Source: Hetaerina americana (Eukaryota > Arthropoda > Insecta > Odonata > Calopterygidae). Taken from it: a stretch of 64,000 nucleotides of DNA. This document shows positions 62,701-64,000 of the stretch, piece by piece. Location: contig JAKTNV010000003.1 in NCBI GenBank assembly GCA_022747635.1, positions 30,236,551-30,300,550 on the forward strand, read 5' to 3'. Numbering within the stretch: position 1 is the first letter of the stretch; the number at the start of each line of letters is the position of its first letter. The position numbers were made by a program, and so were the translations under genes. The notes below the pieces were generated by a model. The model saw only the letters and a list, made by a program, of their open reading frames with translations. It did not search any database and was not told where the DNA came from.

Positions 62701-63144
62701 TCACTGTGAAATTTACCGTACTGTATCTCCTTAGGTTGTTTTTGCTTATTGTCATTTAGAAAGAATTTGTACAAGCATTATTCATGTTAATCTCAATTTT
62801 TGCTACGCAGTAGAGACGTTCATTTTGCAGAAAACCATGTCTATCATGTTGAATCTATCAACTTTTAGATAAAATCTGCATACTTAATATTTTTACTGTA
62901 AACTTTCTGCACATTTCCTATGTACCAAAAGATTTTTTTCCTAAAGAGACAGCTTAAAAACCCAACCCTCTTACATTCATTGCTATCTGAAATTCAAGCA
63001 ATACACTATTCTACAGATAGCACTTCTATATTAACAAAAATTTAAAAGAAAGTTAAAGAGTTCAAACCATATTTCCTGTTTTCTGTTCTTGTCCGGGCAA
63101 TGGTAGATTCTGAAATAAGTTTGCAAGGCTTACAAGGCGTTCAT
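2498..63144 (-). CDS. Vps13: VPS13A/C-type bridge-like lipid transfer protein, middle part (27 exons, spliced)
   Basis: VPS13 proteins are giant rods that carry phospholipids in bulk along a hydrophobic groove between organelles at membrane contact sites, anchored by an adaptor-binding (VAB) domain. Twenty-seven minus-strand exons, each with AG/GT borders and matching phase, join into about 1,543 codons without a stop. Recognised family signatures in the joined protein are: [12 protein letters not shown] (from residue 369), APFIIIP (414), EWDLLDP (about 481), [14 protein letters not shown] (about 943), [12 protein letters not shown] (about 996), LRNLLP (VAB, exon E25), [10 protein letters not shown] (E26) and [17 protein letters not shown] (E27). 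VPS13A/C proteins are about 3,100-3,700 residues, so roughly half is present. The chorein N-terminus and the APT1, ATG_C and PH parts lie outside. The motif order and the 'VWEP' segment fit the A/C clade better than VPS13D or VPS13B. No exon is broken by a transposon. The symbol follows insect usage. Confidence 0.95.
2702..4089 (-). other. Vps13 intron E26-E27
   Basis: 1.4 kb of AT-rich sequence. The short open frames at 3,647-3,918 on both strands are chance frames without domain signal. Confidence 0.5.
4090..4305 (-). CDS. Vps13: Vps13 exon E26
   Basis: 216 nt (72 codons), acceptor tatattttag, donor CAGG|GTAAGA. Encodes [29 protein letters not shown]. 'L..FSP.W..NKTG..L.Y' is the canonical VAB repeat of VPS13A/C and the clearest single match in the window. 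Confidence 0.97.
4593..4817 (-). CDS. Vps13: Vps13 exon E25
   Basis: 225 nt (75 codons), acceptor ctttgatggcag, donor TAAG|GTAAGT. Encodes [20 protein letters not shown], the family's 'L.P...LRNLLP....' motif with the VAB invariant Asn, then [17 protein letters not shown]. Confidence 0.96.
4818..5569 (-). other. Vps13 intron E24-E25
   Basis: About 750 bp, AT-rich; nothing recognised. The E23-E24 intron (5,682-6,267) is likewise empty. Confidence 0.5.
5570..5681 (-). CDS. Vps13: Vps13 exon E24
   Basis: 112 nt, acceptor atttctcttgtag, donor TCAG|GTAATA. Encodes [20 protein letters not shown] and [15 protein letters not shown]. Phase 2 in, phase 0 out. Confidence 0.9.
6268..6428 (-). CDS. Vps13: Vps13 exon E23
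   Basis: 161 nt, acceptor atttttttcaag, donor CAGAA|GTAAGA. Encodes [14 protein letters not shown], the next VAB repeat with its Asn ([10 protein letters not shown]), then [20 protein letters not shown]. Phase 0 in, phase 2 out. Confidence 0.94.
6429..8135 (-). other. Vps13 intron E22-E23
   Basis: 1.7 kb. The part at about 7,080-7,400 is less AT-rich than its surroundings and could be an old repeat, but I recognise no domain or terminus. Confidence 0.4.
8136..8318 (-). CDS. Vps13: Vps13 exon E22
   Basis: 183 nt (61 codons), acceptor cttgctttcag, donor TCAG|GTAAAT. Encodes [19 protein letters not shown] and [20 protein letters not shown], ending SAVQ. Family proteins show 'P.......L.........W.....V....G.K...L.S...' in this VAB stretch. 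Confidence 0.93.
9046..9180. repeat. Imperfect inverted repeat, about 55-bp arms
   Basis: Arms 9,046-9,100 and 9,125-9,180 pair over nearly their whole length with a few mismatches, around a 24-bp centre containing gatgatgat. Both ends carry aataactgatcgta or its complement. No coding capacity. A foldback/MITE-like unit or the terminal part of a larger element are both possible. It lies in the E21-E22 intron (8,319-9,914), which is otherwise featureless. Confidence 0.8.
9915..10064 (-). CDS. Vps13: Vps13 exon E21
   Basis: 150 nt (50 codons), acceptor tctaatttcag, donor GGAG|GTGACT. Encodes a VAB loop and strands: [30 protein letters not shown]. Little diagnostic on its own; supported by splice sites, phase and position. 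An antisense reading frame over the same bases is a shadow. Confidence 0.88.
10272..12800 (-). mobile_element. Non-LTR retrotransposon copy A (endonuclease + RT, decayed)
   Basis: Minus-strand reading gives an endonuclease-like block near 12,540-12,760 ([12 protein letters not shown], then LLSDHYGIS). It is followed by the RT N-terminus at 11,630-11,890 ([27 protein letters not shown]), the RT palm near 11,200-11,350 (VKFGVPQG) and the YADD-equivalent near 11,150. The 3' end at about 10,272-10,285 has an (AAT)n tail. Multiple stops and frameshifts make it dead. Sense orientation to Vps13, within the E20-E21 intron. Near-identical to copy B at 44k. Confidence 0.85.
12801..13962 (-). other. Intron stretch upstream of LINE copy A, possibly its decayed ORF1 region
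   Basis: Minus-strand frames such as the one at 13,440-13,637 ([13 protein letters not shown]) and a less AT-rich composition suggest old coding sequence continuous with the LINE. I cannot identify a gag or zinc-finger domain securely. The plus-strand frame at 13,385-13,762 is probably its shadow. Confidence 0.3.
13963..14142 (-). CDS. Vps13: Vps13 exon E20 (start of VAB domain)
   Basis: 180 nt (60 codons), acceptor tcattttag, donor TATG|GTAAGT. Encodes [20 protein letters not shown], then [17 protein letters not shown]. 'APY.V.N..G..I' marks the first VAB repeat with its invariant Asn. VAB binds Pro-x-Pro adaptors that target VPS13 to membranes. Confidence 0.95.
14819..14926 (-). CDS. Vps13: Vps13 exon E19
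   Basis: 108 nt (36 codons), acceptor ttttgccgcag, donor CAAG|GTAAAG. An acidic linker ([17 protein letters not shown]) followed by LNVVFSSK, leading into the 'L.IT.SK' segment in E20. Confidence 0.9.
15244..15257 (+). repeat. Poly-G run (14 G)
   Basis: An uninterrupted run of 14 G in otherwise AT-rich sequence, about 70 bp before recognisable mariner sequence. Simple repeat. Confidence 0.9.
15330..15730 (+). mobile_element. Mariner transposase fragment
   Basis: Plus-strand pieces read [11 protein letters not shown], then [20 protein letters not shown] and [12 protein letters not shown]. These are the second HTH end, the third-Asp block (SPDL.P.D..LF) and the C-terminus of a mariner transposase. 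The catalytic middle is missing and frameshifts occur. No terminal repeats recognised. Located in the E18-E19 intron. Confidence 0.8.
15840..16130 (+). repeat. Possible LINE 3' end with (ATT)n tail
   Basis: A non-coding stretch ends in aataaatattattattatt (about 16,107-16,127). That matches the tail type of the other LINEs here. No coding sequence remains, so the assignment is tentative. Confidence 0.3.
16990..17347 (+). mobile_element. Mariner 3' end
   Basis: Reads [28 protein letters not shown], a frameshift, then [17 protein letters not shown], the C-terminus of a mariner transposase. It ends in a terminal-repeat-like sequence (acttttcgaatagaccttg) before TA at about 17,347. The 5' part is absent. 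Antisense to Vps13. Confidence 0.8.
17360..18835 (-). other. Remainder of Vps13 intron E18-E19
   Basis: Purine-rich (about 17,940-18,150) and pyrimidine-rich (18,280-18,640) tracts give long but low-complexity frames on the plus strand. These may be remnants of a repeat; no domain recognised. Confidence 0.4.
18836..18976 (-). CDS. Vps13: Vps13 exon E18 (VWEP signature)
   Basis: 141 nt (47 codons), acceptor tttattccag, donor TGAG|GTAAGA. Encodes [20 protein letters not shown] and EPWELFLE. 'YYN..L..WEP..E' followed by 'W.L' is the most recognisable signature of VPS13A/C. Confidence 0.97.
19437..20165 (-). mobile_element. Mariner copy, internally deleted
   Basis: Minus strand: a start at [10 protein letters not shown] (19,953 downward), [47 protein letters not shown]. 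It then joins directly to [20 protein letters not shown] and PYMPDLAPC. The DNA-binding half is fused to the second and third Asp blocks, and the first Asp block is lost. GC-richer 5' leader at 20,030-20,165. Ends not resolved. Confidence 0.85.
20170..23278 (-). other. Remainder of Vps13 intron E17-E18
   Basis: About 3.1 kb, AT-rich; no exon, transposon domain or RNA gene recognised. Confidence 0.5.
23279..23472 (-). CDS. Vps13: Vps13 exon E17
   Basis: 194 nt, acceptor tatattttcag, donor CAAGG|GTTTGT (non-canonical +3/+4, but GT present). Encodes [31 protein letters not shown] and DWSSR. 'P.I...FEAGVG..T.P.LL' is a VPS13A/C hallmark. Phase 1 in, phase 0 out. Confidence 0.95.
24015..24164 (-). 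CDS. Vps13: Vps13 exon E16
   Basis: 150 nt, acceptor caatgtcacag, donor ACTG|GTGAGT, phase 1 on both sides. Encodes [20 protein letters not shown] and [18 protein letters not shown]. The 'LW.PKK' segment that precedes the VWEP region in the family is visible as IWCPKKF. Confidence 0.94.
25000..25293 (-). mobile_element. RTE-like LINE C-terminal fragment
   Basis: The minus strand reads [20 protein letters not shown], and shortly after [16 protein letters not shown]. This matches the common RTE-clade tail in which a 'FE.WC.RRM' block precedes 'I..R..LL...IEGK'. A stop and frameshift separate the two parts. Located in the E15-E16 intron. Confidence 0.6.
26340..27040 (-). mobile_element. pogo/Tigger-type DNA transposon remnant
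   Basis: Minus strand: WLDNFKNQ, then [42 protein letters not shown]. This is the DDE block of Tigger/pogo transposases, where 'GEKCHGGK' and 'LGANM.G..K.PLLVIG' are diagnostic. An HTH-adjacent portion lies upstream (to about 27,040). Several stops make it a pseudogene. No terminal repeats seen. Confidence 0.75.
27041..28496 (-). other. Remainder of Vps13 intron E15-E16
   Basis: Holds a 125-codon plus-strand frame at 27,232-27,609 that is Cys/Phe-rich and has no recognised domain; probably chance. Nothing else seen. Confidence 0.4.
28497..28599 (-). CDS. Vps13: Vps13 exon E15
   Basis: 103 nt, acceptor ataacttag, donor CCTG|GTGAGT. Encodes [30 protein letters not shown], matching 'ILPC.......SDL.V.VSP' of VPS13A/C. 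Phase 0 in, phase 1 out. Confidence 0.93.
28600..29724 (-). other. Part of Vps13 intron E14-E15
   Basis: AT-rich; about 29,080-29,440 is pyrimidine-rich on the plus strand. The segment before 29,724 may be leader sequence of the following LINE fragment. No features recognised. Confidence 0.4.
29725..30234 (+). mobile_element. LINE apurinic-type endonuclease fragment
   Basis: An open frame of about 170 codons reads [14 protein letters not shown] (about 29,820-29,864), then [12 protein letters not shown] and [18 protein letters not shown], the S.T.LD block and SDH are the active-site motifs of the LINE endonuclease. The frame is uninterrupted, unlike the other LINEs here, but is cut at TA 30,235 by a mariner. 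No RT follows. Confidence 0.8.
30237..30866 (-). mobile_element. Mariner copy, one end lost, shared internal deletion
   Basis: Begins after TA with the terminal repeat cagggtctgtacaataagta. On the minus strand it encodes [20 protein letters not shown], then [23 protein letters not shown] and a junction. After that the C-terminal part is [24 protein letters not shown]. The catalytic region is deleted at the same junction as in the 39.7k copy. The sequence stops at about 30,866 without the other terminal repeat and abuts a Penelope-like remnant. Confidence 0.85.
30867..31890 (-). mobile_element. Penelope-like element remnant with GIY-YIG endonuclease
   Basis: Minus strand: [20 protein letters not shown] (from about 31,678), [12 protein letters not shown]. 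After a frameshift come [20 protein letters not shown] and [24 protein letters not shown] plus the downstream E/H blocks are the GIY-YIG nuclease of Penelope-like retroelements. Two imperfect inverted arms flank it (31,100-31,285 and 31,705-31,886), resembling the inverted pLTR arrangement of that group. The reverse transcriptase is absent. A further segment at 30,867-31,050 may belong to it. Confidence 0.75.
32065..32187 (-). CDS. Vps13: Vps13 exon E14
   Basis: 123 nt (41 codons), acceptor tgcttttttag, donor TGAG|GTATGT. Encodes [20 protein letters not shown] and [10 protein letters not shown]; the family has 'L..L.V.SC' here. Phase 0 on both sides. Confidence 0.92.
32188..33526 (-). other. 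Part of Vps13 intron E13-E14
   Basis: AT-rich; the frame at 33,047-33,313 is a pyrimidine-tract artefact. Nothing recognised. Confidence 0.45.
33527..33600. repeat. Perfect 34-bp inverted repeat with 6-nt loop
   Basis: Arms 33,527-33,560 and 33,567-33,600 are exact reverse complements, separated by aggttt. The inner part is GC-richer (cttcgcctttccacat) and the outer part AT-rich. Transcribed in Vps13 pre-mRNA it would form a long perfect hairpin. It lies 341 bp upstream of the E13 donor side, inside the intron. No coding content. Confidence 0.95.
33941..34197 (-). CDS. Vps13: Vps13 exon E13
   Basis: 257 nt, acceptor gtattctttcag, donor ACAG|GTTAGC. Encodes [25 protein letters not shown], a charged loop ([12 protein letters not shown]) and the strands [19 protein letters not shown]. 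'PDI.LI.D' is a recurring family strand. Phase 1 in, phase 0 out. Confidence 0.94.
34309..35198 (-). mobile_element. Mariner copy with both terminal repeats, decayed
   Basis: Flanked by TA and by inverted ends caaggctgtcccaaaagtag and (on the complement of the far end) caaggtctgtcccaaaggta. The minus strand holds [21 protein letters not shown] leader codons, [38 protein letters not shown], then stops. No Asp blocks follow: the 890-bp unit is internally deleted relative to about 1.3-kb mariners. Located in the E12-E13 intron. Confidence 0.85.
35502..35599. repeat. 49-bp tandem duplication spanning the E12 splice donor
   Basis: Unit 1 is 35,502-35,550 and unit 2 is 35,551-35,599; they differ at one base (gcaaacc versus gcatacc). 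Unit 2 holds the last 18 coding bases of E12 plus its donor GTATGC. Unit 1, downstream in transcription, repeats those codons with donor GTTTGC. Confidence 0.97.
35582..35828 (-). CDS. Vps13: Vps13 exon E12
   Basis: 247 nt. The acceptor is ttctccaattcag, chosen because E11 ends in phase 0 and the reading [20 protein letters not shown] follows directly. An upstream alternative at 35,872/35,873 would break the frame. Encodes [17 protein letters not shown] and [10 protein letters not shown], ending SDDIF with one extra base before GTATGC. The donor lies inside a 49-bp tandem duplication (35,502-35,599), so a second, nearly identical donor (GTTTGC) exists 49 nt further downstream. Confidence 0.93.
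36279..36430 (-). CDS. Vps13: Vps13 exon E11
   Basis: 152 nt, acceptor ctatctctag, donor ACAG|GTGAGA. A Gly/Asp-rich linker ([18 protein letters not shown]) precedes the strands [17 protein letters not shown]. Phase 1 in, phase 0 out. Confidence 0.9.
36431..38200 (-). other. Part of Vps13 intron E10-E11
   Basis: 37,260-37,700 is GC-richer and contains gtggttttccattgccttc. That resembles the body of the SINE-like unit at 58.9k (gtggtttcccgttgccttcc), so it may be a diverged copy. The rest is AT-rich without features. Confidence 0.35.
38250..38850 (+). mobile_element. Mariner copy, internally deleted, 5' end missing
   Basis: The plus strand begins [13 protein letters not shown] (38,262), [30 protein letters not shown], a typical mariner N-terminal HTH. 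It then jumps to a C-terminal block [33 protein letters not shown]. It ends ggaggttacctcctggacag plus cctgcg before TA. No matching 5' terminal repeat was found. Related in type to the 56.4k element. Confidence 0.8.
39486..39648 (-). CDS. Vps13: Vps13 exon E10
   Basis: 163 nt, acceptor ttttttatcag, donor ACAAG|GTAATT. Encodes [20 protein letters not shown], matching the 'D...L..I..EN' helix of the family, then an acidic, probably disordered loop ([18 protein letters not shown]). A mariner (39,695-40,514) lies only 46 bp upstream of this exon's acceptor. Confidence 0.92.
39695..40514 (+). mobile_element. Mariner copy, internally deleted (820 bp)
   Basis: Flanked by TA. Ends cagggtccgtacaataaata and (complement of the far end) cagggtctgtacaataagta. 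Starts [20 protein letters not shown] at 39,904. A gap then removes part of the first HTH linker, and 40,066-40,443 encodes [53 protein letters not shown], joined to [20 protein letters not shown]. The Asp blocks are deleted. Only 46 bp from E10. Confidence 0.9.
40980..41935 (+). mobile_element. Non-LTR retrotransposon 3' part (RT thumb and C-terminus)
   Basis: Plus-strand open frame (41,022-41,645) with [67 protein letters not shown] and [15 protein letters not shown]. This C-terminal arrangement is common in CR1/L2-like elements of arthropods. It ends with a gtagatgtagatgta tail at about 41,915-41,930. The frame is intact over 200 codons, so the insertion is fairly young but 5' truncated. 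Confidence 0.88.
41936..43980 (-). other. Intron sequence around E9 without recognised content
   Basis: Apart from E9 (42,592-42,745) this stretch is AT-rich intron with purine-rich patches (about 42,120-42,240). Minus-strand frames at 43,052-43,485 show no domain. Confidence 0.45.
42592..42745 (-). CDS. Vps13: Vps13 exon E9
   Basis: 154 nt, acceptor attttttacag, donor TTTG|GTATGT. Encodes [39 protein letters not shown]. 'RNLS..WY...P...I...L' is a conserved family motif. Separated from E8 by a 4.3-kb intron that holds a LINE. Confidence 0.95.
43990..46168 (+). mobile_element. Non-LTR retrotransposon copy B (deleted, decayed)
   Basis: Starts with endonuclease-like codons ([20 protein letters not shown]). 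A deletion near 44,220 joins this to the region before RT. RT-start codons [11 protein letters not shown] and [16 protein letters not shown] (44,553-44,813) follow, then a TGA at the same codon as in copy A. The palm ends near 45,230. The 3' end at about 46,150-46,168 has a short (ATT)n tail. Antisense to Vps13. Confidence 0.85.
46170..46590 (+). pseudogene. Unidentified coding-like fragment next to LINE copy B
   Basis: Directly downstream of the LINE tail, two frames read like decayed protein: [34 protein letters not shown], then (frame change) [46 protein letters not shown]. Composition and a possible W-to-stop change (tga) before MEEKE fit a retro-copied gene fragment. I do not recognise the parent. 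It could instead be part of another transposon. Confidence 0.35.
47029..47198 (-). CDS. Vps13: Vps13 exon E8
   Basis: 170 nt, acceptor ttctattatag, donor TGAG|GTAAGC. Starts [20 protein letters not shown], equivalent to the family's 'APVIVIPQSS', then GVLTIKNTF and the DLQQLKLMR strand. Phase 0 in, phase 2 out. Confidence 0.96.
47993..48127 (-). CDS. Vps13: Vps13 exon E7 (conserved middle helix)
   Basis: 135 nt (45 codons), acceptor catgatag, donor AGAA|GTAAGC. Encodes [17 protein letters not shown], then an Ala-rich helix [18 protein letters not shown] and the strand [10 protein letters not shown]. The 'FINNFQ..K' plus Ala-rich helix is one of the best conserved family signatures. Confidence 0.96.
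48326..48512. repeat. Inverted repeat, about 90-bp arms (Penelope-terminus-like)
   Basis: The arms meet at gggtagatcttcatctaccc (48,411-48,430) and run out to atgaagtttatt and its counterpart at 48,512, with scattered mismatches. They share ggtcaggggttcc, atattgg and a 'tggaaca-ctcgagaaaacttcat' style end. That end resembles the arm of the Penelope-like remnant at 31k (tggaataccagagaggattt). GC-rich against its surroundings. Located in the E6-E7 intron. Confidence 0.85.
49235..49381 (-). CDS. Vps13: Vps13 exon E6
   Basis: 147 nt (49 codons), donor AATG|GTAAGT. Encodes [16 protein letters not shown] and [18 protein letters not shown]. The 'GRVQ.VFL..F' string is characteristic of VPS13A/C just before the conserved helix in E7. 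Phase 0 on both sides. Confidence 0.94.
49382..50520 (-). other. Part of Vps13 intron E5-E6
   Basis: AT-rich, nothing recognised. Confidence 0.45.
50522..50775 (-). repeat. tRNA-derived SINE
   Basis: Minus strand begins with a tRNA-like head: an A-box-like tagtccagggggtagagcg and a perfect B box ggttcgattcc. A body of about 180 bp follows, shared closely with 59,423-59,670 (for example tttggtaggtgatggtagag). The tRNA arms do not pair fully, so it is a SINE and not a tRNA gene. Confidence 0.85.
51490..52228. other. GC- and pyrimidine-rich intron block, unclassified
   Basis: Markedly less AT-rich than its surroundings, with a long C/T-rich stretch (about 51,800-52,100) that opens a 110-codon plus-strand frame of Pro/Ser/Thr/Leu. 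No domain. Possibly the body of a repeat whose tRNA-like end is at 52,230-52,412. Confidence 0.35.
52230..52412 (-). repeat. tRNA-derived SINE fragment
   Basis: On the minus strand gtggtggtgcggtgcctaac leads into a B box (ggttctaatcc) after ccactctgag. A body with ggtgctttgcggagagcact follows. This is a different family from the 50.5k/59.4k pair. Confidence 0.65.
52686..52918 (-). CDS. Vps13: Vps13 exon E5
   Basis: 233 nt, acceptor tttttttcag, donor AGAG|GTAAGG. Begins with a basic patch (KKKRRSRN), then strands [30 protein letters not shown] and [15 protein letters not shown]. These are typical beta strands of one groove repeat. Phase 1 in, phase 0 out. Confidence 0.92.
52919..54380 (-). 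other. Vps13 intron E4-E5
   Basis: AT-rich. 53,955-54,000 (gtgtaaaaaccattcgccat) resembles sequence next to the SINE head at 60.95k, a possible diverged copy. Otherwise empty. Confidence 0.35.
54381..54621 (-). CDS. Vps13: Vps13 exon E4
   Basis: 241 nt, acceptor tttactag, donor CCTG|GTAATG. Encodes [18 protein letters not shown] followed by an amphipathic stretch ([14 protein letters not shown]) that corresponds to the 'LHTEALL' segment of the family. It ends in a low-complexity proline loop (NLNLPP). Phase 0 in, phase 1 out. Confidence 0.92.
54622..55940 (-). other. Vps13 intron E3-E4
   Basis: 1.3 kb AT-rich; no element recognised. Confidence 0.5.
55941..56197 (-). CDS. Vps13: Vps13 exon E3
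   Basis: 257 nt, acceptor atattccag, donor GCAG|GTCTGT. Encodes [12 protein letters not shown], then [18 protein letters not shown] and the [10 protein letters not shown] strand. This alternating hydrophobic pattern matches the VPS13A segment in which a 'RTFDLT' motif precedes the 'LKVEY' strand. Part of the lipid-binding groove rod. Confidence 0.9.
56400..57152 (+). mobile_element. Mariner deletion derivative with perfect 33-bp terminal repeats
   Basis: Flanked by TA (56,398 and 57,153). The arms 56,400-56,432 and 57,120-57,152 are exact reverse complements (start cgagggtcatccggaaagta). An intact 135-codon frame (56,552-56,959) encodes both mariner HTH modules: [68 protein letters not shown]. 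The catalytic domain is deleted; the last codons ([20 protein letters not shown]) survive in another frame. This is the youngest-looking transposon in the window. Confidence 0.95.
57400..57720 (+). mobile_element. Possible RTE-like LINE C-terminal remnant
   Basis: Plus-strand pieces [13 protein letters not shown] and, in another frame, [19 protein letters not shown] resemble the extreme C-terminus of RTE-type LINEs ('LL..IEG...GRKR..MLDD...GR.Y.EM'). Purine-rich and frameshifted, so the call is tentative. Confidence 0.45.
57721..58880 (-). other. Part of Vps13 intron E2-E3
   Basis: AT-rich; nothing recognised. Confidence 0.45.
58881..59343 (-). repeat. tRNA-derived SINE with (GAT)n tail
   Basis: Minus-strand head at 59,270-59,343 has a B box (ggtttgaatcc) after tggagtcgaaggtcgct. 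A body with ggaaggcaacgggaaaccac follows, and a gatgatgatgat tail at 58,881-58,892. Composition is GC-richer than the intron. Confidence 0.65.
59423..59670 (-). repeat. tRNA-derived SINE, second copy of the 50.5k family
   Basis: Closely matches 50,522-50,775 along its length, including ggtttggtaggtgatggtag and the B-box region (cggttcaattcc). The 3' side shows a repeated agtaatcaaccc (59,402 and 59,423), part of the tail. One internal deletion relative to the other copy. Confidence 0.85.
59671..60133 (-). other. Remainder of Vps13 intron E2-E3
   Basis: AT-rich; nothing recognised. Confidence 0.45.
60134..60281 (-). CDS. Vps13: Vps13 exon E2
   Basis: 148 nt, acceptor tgcattacag, donor AATG|GTGAGT (strong). 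Encodes a linker of low conservation followed by [10 protein letters not shown], the start of a beta-strand element that continues into E3. It starts in phase 0 and ends in phase 1, which matches E3. Confidence 0.85.
60943..61028 (-). repeat. tRNA-like SINE head
   Basis: Minus strand: ggatgcctcgatagcttaac, tggctaaagcac and a B box ggttctgatcc, with tRNA-like spacing. The 5' and 3' acceptor strands do not pair (ggatgcc versus aaggcga), so it is not a functional tRNA gene. A short body follows. Confidence 0.65.
61029..63067 (-). other. Remainder of Vps13 intron E1-E2
   Basis: AT-rich. 62,390-62,760 is slightly less so, but nothing is recognised. Confidence 0.4.
63068..63144 (-). CDS. Vps13: Vps13 exon E1 (first exon seen in window)
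   Basis: A 77-nt exon follows a pyrimidine-rich acceptor (ttttcttgcag) and begins with the last two bases of a split codon. It reads [18 protein letters not shown], then ends ATG|GTTTGA in phase 0, which fits E2. The donor is weak but keeps G at +5. The preceding exon must end in phase 1, and I could not find it between 63,145 and 64,000, so it probably lies beyond the window. Short and poorly conserved; supported mainly by phase and splice signals. Confidence 0.7.
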
Positions 63145-63225
63145 CTGCAAGAAAAGGAGATGCACTTCAATTCTTCATCTAAAAATACTTAATAATAACT
63201 TATTCCAAAATTTAGAACTAAAGGG

Positions 63226-63440
63226 GATGTGGTAGTCCAGAAGGTAGAACCCTGAACCCAGTGGTGGCAGGGTGACATCTTTGCCTGCCAACCCAGAGGT
63301 CCTGGGTTCAATACCACTTAGGTGGGTTTTCCTTCACCAAAGGCTAGGGTGTTTGTAATTGTCTTTGTAATTTTATTGCTAAAAGTCCGATGTAAAGACT
63401 GAAATGCTGTTTTAGGATTAATGTGAAATAAATAAATACT
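63226..63440 (+). repeat. tRNA-derived SINE with (AAAT)n tail
   Basis: Plus strand: gggatgtggtagtccagaag (A-box region), B box gggttcaatacc at about 63,304-63,315, then a body of about 100 bp and the tail aaataaataaata. Antisense to Vps13, 82 bp upstream of the E1 acceptor side. Confidence 0.75.
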
Positions 63441-64000
63441 CGTATTGACATTTCTCACAGAATATTTTTTTAACTATCACATACCTATATGAGGACACCA
63501 GAATATCAAAACACTGGGTTTTCTAAAGAGCATTATTTTGCATTCTCACCTTTTAACATAGAGAACAGTAAAATCAAGGATATACTGGATTTTTTAAATA
63601 TAATTCTACGGAAGGAGCATTCAACATGGCAAAAAAATAGTTTTTTGAAATAGGAGTTTTTTAGTCTAAAATCCTGGACTACTTTATCATTAATAGCATC
63701 AAAGACAGAAATTCCATGGTTACTGTTGGTATGAATGAAGTTACAAGGTATGAATGAAGAAGGCTGGAGGTAAGAGGGAGAAGACATGAGAGGGACGCAA
63801 TGAGGGGTAAGCAGTATTTTACTGGTTCACAAGCAAAAAGAACCAGTTAGCACTCATGATCTTCTTTTGAAAGCAGACTATAGATTATATTCAAGCTCAA
63901 GAAACCAAAATTAACTAAAAACCTGTAGAATGTGAACTTTTAGTTCACATTCATAAAGATAATTAATATTGGGTTGAATTGTTCCACAGCTTAACGGAGG
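63441..64000 (-). other. Intron sequence up to the window edge
   Basis: No convincing exon. A perfect 10-bp inverted repeat (63,928-63,937 with 63,943-63,952) sits near the edge. Confidence 0.4.

Noticed and set aside
63533..63787. Minus-strand frame of 84 codons (HGISVFDAINDKVVQDF)
   Set aside because: No splice sites fit the Vps13 phase and no domain is recognised. Possibly a LINE scrap, but unsupported.
63924..64000. Possible further Vps13 exon at the window edge (minus-strand frame ending CAG|GTTTTT)
   Set aside because: It would end in phase 0, but E1 needs a preceding phase-1 exon. Its end overlaps a perfect 10-bp inverted repeat, and no family motif is seen.

Overview
The window is eukaryotic, AT-rich and intron-dominated. 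The only cellular gene I can support is the middle part of a VPS13 bulk lipid-transfer protein (VPS13A/C type, the clade of insect Vps13), on the minus strand. I place 27 consecutive coding exons (4,631 nt, about 1,543 codons) between 63,144 and 2,498. All have AG/GT borders, and the codon phase carries from each exon to the next without a break. The N-terminal chorein region lies beyond position 64,000 and the C-terminal part beyond position 1. Numerous mariners, several non-LTR retrotransposons, a Penelope-like element and tRNA-derived SINEs suggest an arthropod, probably an insect with a medium to large genome. The species cannot be named from this sequence.

Layout along the gene, 5' to 3' (right to left). 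Exons E1-E5 (63,144-52,686) encode the part following the N-terminal region. E6-E9 (49,381-42,592) carry the family's best conserved middle segment, including the stretches 'FINNFQ..KEA' and 'APFIIIP'. E10-E17 (39,648-23,279) are repeating beta-groove rod. E18 holds the 'YYN..LAVWEP' signature. E20-E27 (14,142-2,498) form most of the VAB (adaptor-binding, formerly SHR-BD) domain, whose repeats show the recurring Asn motif ([26 protein letters not shown]).

The introns average about 2 kb and are a graveyard of mobile DNA. I see eight mariner-type remnants (15.3k, 17.0k, 19.4k, 30.2k, 34.3k, 38.2k, 39.7k, 56.4k). None has an intact catalytic region. The 56.4k copy keeps perfect 33-bp terminal repeats and an open reading frame for the DNA-binding half only. 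There are also two near-identical LINE copies in opposite orientations (10.3-12.8k minus; 44.0-46.2k plus) and further LINE pieces (1-1.4k, 29.7k, 41k, and RTE-like bits at 25k and 57.5k). A Penelope-like GIY-YIG endonuclease remnant between inverted arms lies at 31k, a pogo/Tigger remnant at 26.3-27k, and tRNA-derived SINEs at 50.5k, 52.3k, 58.9k, 59.4k, 60.9k and 63.2k. Long inverted repeats sit at 9.05k, 33.5k and 48.4k.

No operon, CRISPR array, phage or novel multigene system is visible. The most interesting local items are: a 49-bp tandem duplication that copies the 5' splice site of exon E12; the HTH-only mariner; two mariner copies sharing one internal deletion junction; two LINE copies sharing the same stop codons; the inverted-arm structures linked to the Penelope-like element; and an unidentified coding-like fragment directly downstream of one LINE.
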